Shown here: one piece after another, positions 36,600 through 43,155 of the stretch
Numbering within the stretch: the first letter of the stretch is position 1
How the letters are laid out: each line of letters starts with the position of its first letter
Source: Pelagibius sp. CAU 1746
GTDB taxonomy: Bacteria > Pseudomonadota > Alphaproteobacteria > Kiloniellales > Kiloniellaceae
Length of the DNA stretch: 64,000 nucleotides
Assembly (NCBI RefSeq): GCF_039839785.1
Contig: NZ_JBDOQT010000002.1
Coordinates: 62,001 to 126,000 of the forward strand
Direction of reading: 5' to 3'
Made by a program: the position numbers and the translations under genes
The notes under the pieces: model-generated
The model's database searches: none
Told to the model about the DNA's origin: nothing
Seen by the model: the letters and a program-made list of their open reading frames with translations, nothing else

Positions 36600-36692
36600 G
36601 TCATGCTCGGGCTTGACCCGAGCATCCATGGAAATCCTTGGTTGGGACCGTGCTGCGGAGAAATGGACCCTCGGGTCAAGCCCGAGGGTGAC
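36600..36692. repeat. Dispersed palindromic repeat, copy 3
   Basis: GTCATGCTCGGGCTTGACCC opens the first palindrome and GACCCTCGGGTCAAGCCC the second, about 35 bases apart, in the same order as at 28291. It ends just before the ribosome-binding site of the RidA gene. Confidence 0.88.
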
Positions 36693-36718
36693 CTCGTTTT
36701 ACTTTGAGGAGCATCCCC

Positions 36719-37141
36719 ATGGCCTACGGCTTCAATCCCGAGAACGTCTGGTCGCCGGGCGCGCGCGCCTTCTCGCAAGGTGTCATCGCCGGCGAGGGCG
36801 TGACGCTCTACATCACCGGGCAGGTCGCCTGGGATGCCGATAGCAAGGTGGTCGGCGAAGGCGACATCGAGGCGCAGACGCACCAGACCTTCCGTAATAT
36901 CCAGACCATCGTGGAGGCCGCCGGCGGCACCCTGGAGGACCTGGTCGCGCTGACCATCTACTTCCTGGACCGCGCCCACCTGCCGGCGATCCAGGAGGTG
37001 CGCCGCCACTACATCGAGACGCCGGGCGCGCCGGCCAGCACCGCGGTCCAGGTTTCCGGCCTGGTGATCCCGGAACTGCTGGTGGAGATCACGCCGGTGG
37101 CGCTCATCCCGCACAAGCGCTTCAAGCGGCCGGAGGGGTAA
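36719..37141 (+). CDS. RidA-family enamine/imine deaminase-like protein
   Basis: Soluble YjgF/RidA-family protein of 140 aa. Members hydrolyse reactive 2-aminoacrylate-type imines or act in specialised catabolism. YITGQVAWDADSKVVGEGD, QTFRNIQTIVEAAGGTLEDL and APASTAVQVSGLVIPELLVE are the family blocks. The usual Arg of active RidA (R105 in E. coli) is not in its normal context here (ASTAVQV instead of RSCVEV), so the protein is probably not canonical RidA. ATG 36719 follows GAGGA at 36706-36710; an upstream in-frame TTG is less likely. Confidence 0.9.
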   Translation: MAYGFNPENVWSPGARAFSQGVIAGEGVTLYITGQVAWDADSKVVGEGDIEAQTHQTFRNIQTIVEAAGGTLEDLVALTIYFLDRAHLPAIQEVRRHYIETPGAPASTAVQVSGLVIPELLVEITPVALIPHKRFKRPEG

Positions 37142-37143
37142 AG

Positions 37144-37267
37144 CCCCCTCACCCTCCCTCTCCCACGAGGGGAGAGGGCACGGCAAAGCAAACCCTCTCC
37201 CCTGGTGGGAGAGGGTTGCGCAGTCTTAGCGAGCTCCAGCGAACTCAGAAGAAGCTGGGTGAGGGGG
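37144..37267. repeat. Dispersed poly-pyrimidine/purine inverted repeat, second member
   Basis: CCCCTCACCCTCCCTCTCCC pairs with GGGAGAGGG and with a terminal GGGTGAGGGGG, enclosing about 60 bases of unrelated sequence (GCGAGCTCCAGCGAACTCAG region). It lies between convergent ridA-like and fpr genes and resembles the element at 26044. Confidence 0.65.
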
Positions 37268-37294
37268 AAGTCCCGTACATCAGCCGGCGGAACG

Positions 37295-38095
37295 TCAGTC
37301 CACAAAGGCCTTTTCGACCACGAAGTCGCCGGGGCTGGCGTTGGAGCCTTCGGTGAAGCCGAGGTCTTCGACGATTTTCTTGGTGTCCTGCAGCATCGCC
37401 ATGGAGCCGCAGATCATCACGCGGTCTTCCTCGGGATTCAGCGGCGCGATGCCGAGATCGGCGAAGATGCGGCCGTTCTCGATGAGGTCGGTGATGCGGC
37501 CCTTGGTAGGGAAGTCCTCGCGGGTGGTGGTCGCGTAGTAGGTCAGCTTGCCACCGACCAGCTCGCCGACCAGCGGATCCTGCTCGACCGAGTCGACGAG
37601 CTGCCTGCCGTAGCCAAGGTCGGCCACCTGGCGGCAGGTGTGGGTCAGGATGATCTGGTCGAACTTCTCGTAGGCCTCCGGCTCGCGGATCAGGCTGGCG
37701 AAGGGCGCGATGCCGGTGCCGGTCGACAGCATGTAGAGGCGCTTGCCCGGCTTCAGCGCATCGAGCACCAGGGTGCCCGTCGGCTTCTTGCCGAGCAGGA
37801 TGGTGTCGCCTTCCTTCAGGTGCTGCAGCCGCGAGGTCAGCGGCCCGTCGGGCACCTTGATGGAGAAGAAGTCGAGGCCGTCGTCCCAGGACGGACTGGC
37901 GATGGAATAGGCGCGCAGCAGCGGCTTGCCCTCGCCCATGAGGCCCAGCATGACGAACTCGCCGGAGCGGAAGCGGAAACTGGCCGGGCGGGTCAGGCGG
38001 AAGGAAAAGAGCTTGTCCGTCCAATGACGCACGTCCAGCACCGTCTCCGCGGTGACCGTCTTCGGCAGAACGGGAGAATCGCCGTCTGGCACCAT
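37295..38095 (-). CDS. fpr: Ferredoxin--NADP+ reductase
   Basis: FAD enzyme that exchanges electrons between NADPH and ferredoxin/flavodoxin, 266 aa. RAYSIASPSWDDGLDFFSIK is the flavin-binding block, YMLSTGTGIAPFASLI the NADP-binding block, and MICGSMAMLQDTKKI the C-terminal one, with the C-terminal VEKAFVD end typical of the bacterial subclass. ATG 38095 follows AAAGGAG at a good distance; a longer in-frame extension upstream is shadow. It could keep ferredoxin reduced for the KorAB/activase chemistry, but this is general housekeeping too. The 290-base gap upstream (38096-38384) is AT-rich in part and holds no other gene. Confidence 0.93.
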   Translation of the reverse strand: MVPDGDSPVLPKTVTAETVLDVRHWTDKLFSFRLTRPASFRFRSGEFVMLGLMGEGKPLLRAYSIASPSWDDGLDFFSIKVPDGPLTSRLQHLKEGDTILLGKKPTGTLVLDALKPGKRLYMLSTGTGIAPFASLIREPEAYEKFDQIILTHTCRQVADLGYGRQLVDSVEQDPLVGELVGGKLTYYATTTREDFPTKGRITDLIENGRIFADLGIAPLNPEEDRVMICGSMAMLQDTKKIVEDLGFTEGSNASPGDFVVEKAFVD

Positions 38096-38384
38096 CAACC
38101 ATACTCCTTTCACGCTTTGCTTCCGCCGGTCCAGGCAGCAAAAAGAGCCCTTGCGGGGGCCAGATCTCCTGGACGATCGCAGGTGCTCGTTTTTGCCGCC
38201 AAGGCGGCAGATAAGGCTATGTAATCGGTTTTTTCTCAAGGGCAAGTGTATCTTTGTGCACCGCAAAAAATAATTTGCTCCGGGAGGCCTCCCGACCCAC
38301 CCGCCGGTGGCTCGCCAGGGCTGCCGCGCTCGGTTACCTTGGCCGGGCCGATACCGCCGTTTCATATTCGGAGACAACCGAAGC

Positions 38385-38801
38385 GTGAATCATAGCTTTG
38401 ATCTACACGAACGCCTGGCAGCCGACTGCGTCAATCTGGCCGACTGGCCGCTGTGCCGAGTGCTGCTGATGAACGACGCCAGCTATCCCTGGTTGATCCT
38501 CGTGCCGCGCCGCCCGGGACTGAGGGAGTTTCACCAAGTCGACTCCCGCGACATGCCGCAGCTCGTCGGTGAGATATGCGATGCCTCGCGGGCCCTGGAG
38601 ACCCTCTTCCGCCCCGACAAAATCAACGTCGGCGCCTTGGGAAACATGGTGCCGCAGCTACACATCCACCTCATTGCCCGTTTCAAGAGCGACGCGGCCT
38701 GGCCCGGCCCCGTCTGGGGGGCGCAACCAGCAGTTCCTTACGAGAAAGAAGGCTTGCGGGCGCGGCTGGACGCCCTGACGGCCGCCTTGGGCGCGGCCTG
38801 A
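38385..38801 (+). CDS. HIT-domain protein
   Basis: Histidine-triad nucleotide-binding family, 138 aa. The core segment NMVPQLHIHLIARF corresponds to the H-x-H-x-H triad but has Gln at the first position, as in a known subgroup. LVPRRPGLREFHQV earlier in the protein is also typical. GTG 38385 is chosen because GGAG lies about 11 bases ahead; an earlier in-frame start at 38307 gives an unlikely leader. Substrate unknown; these proteins often hydrolyse nucleotidyl-phosphoramidates or dinucleotides. Confidence 0.9.
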   Translation: MNHSFDLHERLAADCVNLADWPLCRVLLMNDASYPWLILVPRRPGLREFHQVDSRDMPQLVGEICDASRALETLFRPDKINVGALGNMVPQLHIHLIARFKSDAAWPGPVWGAQPAVPYEKEGLRARLDALTAALGAA

Positions 38802-38892
38802 GCCGCACTGCGCCTTCCGTAGCGCCGAAGTCTATGGAACAATGATGCAAAAGGCGTGGAACGGACGAGGTTCGTCACAGGAAGGAAGTTCA

Positions 38893-39801
38893 ATGCGAGG
38901 GACTTGGAAGGCGGCGGCCGGTGCCGCCGCGCTGTTGCTGATTACCACATCGTCGGCTGTTCAGACCGCGGCCGCCCAGACGGACGGGGAGAAGCTCAAG
39001 AGCCTGCTCGAAGAGCTCGACACCCTGATCGGCAAGGGCGAAGCCCAGAACCTGGCCGACCCCTGGTTCCTGCAGGATCTGCGCGCGCTTTCCAACCGCT
39101 ACGGCCAGACCTGGCCCGTGGTGCTGCTCGACCACCGTTTCGATTCCAAGTCGTCGCTGCCCAAGGCGCCTTGGGAGGTCCGCAAAGGTGAAATGAAGAT
39201 GGACTGGTCGCGCGGCCTGCGTTCGCGCGTCGAAGCGAAGGCCGGCCAGAACAAGAAGATGAGCGACGAGGAACTGGTCGGAGAAATCGTTGGCGGCCTG
39301 CTGGGCAAGGCCCTTGGCGGCAAGGATTCGCGCAACGGCGGGAAGACCGCCGCAGATCCTTCGACACCGGCGCTGGCAATCGCGGAACTGCCGGTCAGCA
39401 ACGCCTTCGAGATGAAGACAGAGATCACCGCCCGCGCCATGGCCGGCGACACCGAAGGCGCACTGGAGCTGGGCGTCCTGCAGACCGGCAACGCCGGCTA
39501 CCGGCTGATCTTCACGCCCAAGGCCGACAGAAGCGCCCTGGTCACGCTCTACGCGATCTCCCAGCGCGGAACCGAACGGGTGATCGAGAGCGCCGACTAC
39601 AAGGGGACCATCCCCGACGACCAGCCGCTGGAGATCACCCTGGCCCGCCGGCCCGGCGGCCAGATGTTCGCGGCCATCGGCGACGAAGAGCTGTTCTCGG
39701 CCAGCGACCGCAGCTTCAACGACCCCTTCACCGCCGTCCTGATCGCCAACCGCGGCGGCGACTATGCGGTCCGGCGGATGACCCTGCGCGGCACCAAATA
39801 G
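38893..39801 (+). CDS. Exported protein of unknown function
   Basis: A 302-aa protein with a cleavable signal peptide (hydrophobic stretch about 8-22, Ala-rich ending near QTAAAQT). The mature part starts with a helical segment DPWFLQDLRALSNRYGQTWP and DHRFDSKSSLPKAPWEVRKG. After a polar stretch (about 110-165) comes a beta-rich part with ELGVLQTGNAGYRLIFTPKAD and a C-terminal FNDPFTAVLIANRGGDYAVRRM. I do not recognise a domain. ATG 38893 follows AGGAAGG. It probably lies in the periplasm or cell envelope. Confidence 0.82.
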   Translation: MRGTWKAAAGAAALLLITTSSAVQTAAAQTDGEKLKSLLEELDTLIGKGEAQNLADPWFLQDLRALSNRYGQTWPVVLLDHRFDSKSSLPKAPWEVRKGEMKMDWSRGLRSRVEAKAGQNKKMSDEELVGEIVGGLLGKALGGKDSRNGGKTAADPSTPALAIAELPVSNAFEMKTEITARAMAGDTEGALELGVLQTGNAGYRLIFTPKADRSALVTLYAISQRGTERVIESADYKGTIPDDQPLEITLARRPGGQMFAAIGDEELFSASDRSFNDPFTAVLIANRGGDYAVRRMTLRGTK

Positions 39802-39890
39802 GCCCAGGCGGCACAGCCCGCGGGAGATAAAGAAAGCCTTCATCGCCGGCGGCTAGTCTCGGGCCGAGTTTCTCCGAGAGATCCGTCGCA

Positions 39891-40523
39891 ATGGACAGCG
39901 CCTCGAGGCCCGACGCGGAGGGCCGCCCTTATCGCAATCGCCTGAAGGCGACCTGGGCCCGCTTTTTCCAGCGGCTGGGCTGGCATGTCGACCGCGATCC
40001 CGCAGGCCTGAACGGCTGGATTCCCAGTTTCGCCATCCGCGGCGCGGGCGTCACCACCCTGGCCGACGTGCGGCCGATGCGGGACCTCTCCCCCATCGCC
40101 GCCGGCAACCTGCTGAGCGCCTCCTTCTGGGAGCCGATCCACCCTCAGGACCCGCTTTCCCCCAAGGCGATCCGCCACAGCCTGCTGCTGCTCGGCGAGT
40201 CGCCCCTGGCCCCGCTGGGAGCCGCACCCCGGCTGCACGGCAAGGACCACGCCTCGCTCGGCTGGATCCACGACGGCGCCGACGCCATCGGCGTTTACGA
40301 GGGCGGCAGCAGCGACTGGCAGATCGCCTATCTGTTGCGCCTGCCCGAGGTTTCGCCGCGCCTCGGCTTCTCGGGCCTTTCAGGCAACTGGATGGACCGC
40401 GTCACCGGCAGGCACTTCAACATGATGACCGACAACGTCGGTTTCGCTGGCCGCGGCGAGGTTGCCGCTCTGTGGCGCGACTGCGAAGCGGAGACGGCGG
40501 GCGTCTTCGGTTCTTTCGGCTGA
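39891..40523 (+). CDS. Degenerate PD-(D/E)XK nuclease-like protein
   Basis: A 210-aa protein. Residues 14-62 resemble the N-terminal part of a nuclease-like family in which an Arg-Leu-Glu-Ala-Arg-Trp helix is followed by a Pro-Asp and a Glu-X-Lys motif. Here the equivalents read YRNRLKATWARFF, IPSFAI and LADVRP: Lys19 instead of Glu, Ser46 instead of the metal Asp, and Asp59/Arg61 instead of Glu/Lys. The C-terminal WMDRVTGRHFNMM and ALWRDCEAET also recall that family. It is therefore probably not a nuclease, or uses a changed site. The match is from memory of the family and should be confirmed by profile search. Confidence 0.55.
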   Translation: MDSASRPDAEGRPYRNRLKATWARFFQRLGWHVDRDPAGLNGWIPSFAIRGAGVTTLADVRPMRDLSPIAAGNLLSASFWEPIHPQDPLSPKAIRHSLLLLGESPLAPLGAAPRLHGKDHASLGWIHDGADAIGVYEGGSSDWQIAYLLRLPEVSPRLGFSGLSGNWMDRVTGRHFNMMTDNVGFAGRGEVAALWRDCEAETAGVFGSFG

Positions 40524-40548
40524 CCGCGCAGCCCGCCCGATGGGCGCG

Positions 40549-40983
40549 TCAGGCGCTGCCGCCGATATAACCCTGGAGCTGCTGGATGGTGAACTTTTGC
40601 TCGTCGATGATCGTCTTCACCAGGTCGCCGATGGAGACGATGCCGGCCAGCTTGCCCCCCTGCATGACCGGCAGGTGGCGGAAGCGCTTCTCCGACATGA
40701 TCGCCATGCACTCGTCCACCGTCTGCTCCGGTTTCACGAAGATGACGTCGGGGACCATGATGTCGCGGATCGGGGTGTTGGAGGAAGACCGCCCCTTCAG
40801 AATGACGTTCCGCGCGTAGTCGCGCTCGGTGAAGATGCCGACCGGCGCGTCGTTCTCCGTCACGATCACGGCGCCGACGTTCTTGCTCGCCATCAGCTCG
40901 AGGGCCTGCAGCACGGTGTCGTCCGGCCGGACCGTCAGGACATCGTGCCCCTTGCTGTCGAGTATCTGCTTTATCGTCGTCAT
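40549..40983 (-). CDS. Two-CBS-domain protein
   Basis: A 144-aa stand-alone CBS pair. The first repeat (about 15-60) has VRPDDTVLQALELMASKNVG and VTENDAPVGIFTERDYAR; the second (about 80-135) has FVKPEQTVDECMAIMSEKRF and VMQGGKLAGIVSIGDLVK. Such proteins bind adenine nucleotides and regulate partners. No enzymatic domain is fused. It is transcribed toward the nuclease-like gene, converging with it. Ligand and partner are unknown. Confidence 0.93.
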   Translation of the reverse strand: MTTIKQILDSKGHDVLTVRPDDTVLQALELMASKNVGAVIVTENDAPVGIFTERDYARNVILKGRSSSNTPIRDIMVPDVIFVKPEQTVDECMAIMSEKRFRHLPVMQGGKLAGIVSIGDLVKTIIDEQKFTIQQLQGYIGGSA

Positions 40984-41180
40984 GGCGCATTTCCCCGCAA
41001 GTCGCTGACCTGACTATACCCCCGCCCCCCTGTCGGATGCCCCACCCGGCAGATGAAAACGCTAGCACGAACGGTCGCTGACCGGAAGGACCGCGGTTTA
41101 ACGCCTCTTCCCCGCAGCCGCCAGGCAATCTACGGGCTGACATGGCCAGAGCGCTAAAAGTTGGACAACCGCCGTGCGTG

Positions 41181-41222
41181 CTTCGAGACGCCCGCTAACG
41201 CAGGCTCCTCAGCATGAGGGAC
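41181..41222. repeat. Fragment of another dispersed palindrome
   Basis: CTTCGAGACGCCCGC...GCTCCTCAGCATGAGGGAC resembles an alphaproteobacterial interspersed palindrome of the CTTCGAGACG/CTCCTCAGGATGAGG kind, which I recall only from memory. It sits in the 313-base gap 40984-41297, where I see no gene or other signal. Confidence 0.4.
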
Positions 41223-41297
41223 TTTTTTGAGGCCATCCAAGACTCGTCCTTATCCCGCCTCTCGAAGGCAGCACAACACCTGTGCGGCCCCAACGCT

Positions 41298-42920
41298 TCA
41301 GAACCGCCCGTCGTAGCCCTGGCGGCCGATCATCGCGGCGATGACGGTGAAGGTCTCGGCGTTCAGCGCATCGTCCAGGGCCTCTTCCAGCTCGGCGCGG
41401 CTGGTGACGGTATGGCCCAGGCCGCCGAAGGCGCGGCCGATGGCGGCGAAGTCGTGGCTGCCGAAGTCGACCCCGGCGTTGGCCATCTGTCGCTGGCGCT
41501 GTTTTAGCTCGATGAGCGCCAGGCTGGAATCGACGAAGACCACCACCACGACGCGCGAGGCGAGTTCCGCCGCCGTCGACAGCTCGCCCGCCACCATGAG
41601 CAACCCGGCGTCGCCGGTGAAGGCGATCACCGGGCGCTCCGGCTCGGCAAGCTGCGCGCCGATCGCCAGCGGCAGGGCGCAGCCCATGGTGCAGAGGCCC
41701 GTCGACTGCAGCAGCGTCTTGGGCTCGTAGGTCTCCCACATCTGCGCCAGCAGGATGCGGTGGGCGCCGGTGTCGCAGGTCGCCACGGTCTCCTTGGGCA
41801 GCACCCGGCGGCAGGTGTCGATGACGGCGGCCGGCCCCCAGGCCTCGTCGCGCGGGAAGGCCTCGGCGAGCGCGCCCTTCAGCACCTCGACCTCGCCCAG
41901 CTCCCAGGTCGCCTGCGGCGCCGCGCCATGGCCCAGCGCCTCCAGGGCCTTGCCGCAATGGGTGACGAAGTTGATCCCCGCCTGGTGGACGTAGTGGCGG
42001 TTCGGCTCGGCGGCGATGTCGATGACGTGCACCGCCTCCGGGTCCCAGGGCTCGCACCAGCCGGCGCGCATCTCGATGGGATCGTAGCCGAGGCAAAGGA
42101 TGAGGTCGGCTTGGCTCACGAAGGGCAGCAGCAGGGCGTCGGCCTTGGGCGACAGCCCCGCCGCGCCGAGACAGAGCGGATGCTCTTCCGAGACGATGCC
42201 CTTGGCCTTGTAGGTGGTGACGAAGGGGATAGAGAAGATTTCGCAGAAGGCGAGGATCTCCTCGCCCGCGTCGTCGGCCAGCGCGTCGAGGCCGACGATC
42301 ATCACCGGGCGCTTGGCGTCCTCCAACCAGAGCCGCGCCCGGTCCAGCTCGTGGCCCGGCGCCGGGGCGGCGGGCGCGGCGGGCGGGCGGCGGCGCAGGC
42401 GCGCCGGCGCCACCGCCTGCTCGGCCACCGCAATGGGCACGTCGATGTGCACCGGCCCGGCGCGGGGGTCGGTGGCGATGGCGAGCGCCTTGTCGGCGAT
42501 GACGTCCGCCCCCTCAGCGGTCAGGCGGAAGGACGCCTTGGTGACGGGTCGTAGCACCTGCTGATGGTCGAGAACCTGGTGGGTGTAGGTCAGCGCCGCG
42601 GTCTCGTCGACGCAGCCGGTCAGCACGATGAACGGCACCCGGTCCTGCTCGGCGTTGGCGACCACGTTCACGCCGTTGACCACCCCCGGCCCCACGGTCG
42701 CCACCAGGATGCCCGGCGCCCCCGTGCGCTGCCACACCCCCTCGGCCATGAAGCCGGCGGCGTTCTCGTGCTTGGCCAGGATGAACGTGATCCCCGCCGC
42801 CTCCAGCGCGTCCACCAGGGTCAGCACCTCGCCCCCCGGGATGCCGAAGGCATAGCGGCAGCCCGCCTCGTAGAGACGCCGCGCCACCAAGTCGGCGGCG
42901 CGGAGTTTGTGGTCCGTCAT
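41298..42920 (-). CDS. Acetolactate-synthase-like thiamine-diphosphate enzyme
   Basis: ThDP-dependent carboligase or decarboxylase of 540 aa. The catalytic Glu is in LAKHENAAGFMAEGVW. The central domain has HELDRARLWLEDAKRPVMIVG. The C-terminal ThDP domain has GDAGLLMVAGELSTAAEL followed by VVVVFVDSSLALI, in which the usual Asn metal ligand position is Val. That is unusual for true acetolactate synthases, so it may be a different ThDP enzyme. No small regulatory subunit gene is nearby. ATG 42920 follows AAGGGG; the open frame extending to 43391 is shadow. It stands alone between a dispersed repeat (42991) and the CBS gene. Confidence 0.85.
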   Translation of the reverse strand: MTDHKLRAADLVARRLYEAGCRYAFGIPGGEVLTLVDALEAAGITFILAKHENAAGFMAEGVWQRTGAPGILVATVGPGVVNGVNVVANAEQDRVPFIVLTGCVDETAALTYTHQVLDHQQVLRPVTKASFRLTAEGADVIADKALAIATDPRAGPVHIDVPIAVAEQAVAPARLRRRPPAAPAAPAPGHELDRARLWLEDAKRPVMIVGLDALADDAGEEILAFCEIFSIPFVTTYKAKGIVSEEHPLCLGAAGLSPKADALLLPFVSQADLILCLGYDPIEMRAGWCEPWDPEAVHVIDIAAEPNRHYVHQAGINFVTHCGKALEALGHGAAPQATWELGEVEVLKGALAEAFPRDEAWGPAAVIDTCRRVLPKETVATCDTGAHRILLAQMWETYEPKTLLQSTGLCTMGCALPLAIGAQLAEPERPVIAFTGDAGLLMVAGELSTAAELASRVVVVVFVDSSLALIELKQRQRQMANAGVDFGSHDFAAIGRAFGGLGHTVTSRAELEEALDDALNAETFTVIAAMIGRQGYDGRF

Positions 42921-42990
42921 CGAAAACCCCTTGCACCAAAACTCGGCCCTATTCGTACCAGACTTGGCACCGATCCCGCAGCCTCTCCCA

Positions 42991-43078
42991 TCGTCACCCT
43001 CGGGCTTGACCCGAGGGTCCATTCCGCCGCAGCGCGTCGGCTGATCCATGGATGCTCGGGTCAAGCCCCAGCATAACG
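42991..43078. repeat. Dispersed palindromic repeat, copy 4
   Basis: CGTCACCCTCGGGCTTGACC opens the element and GGATGCTCGGGTCAAGCCCC closes it. The two halves occur in opposite order to copies 2 and 3, so this copy is in inverted orientation. It separates the divergent ThDP enzyme and helicase genes. Confidence 0.85.
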
Positions 43079-43155
43079 ACCGAGGTGGGGCAAAAGAGAA
43101 CAAAACGGCATCATCGCCCTTCACCCGCCCCGGCCGCCGGTCTATCTTTGCTGCC

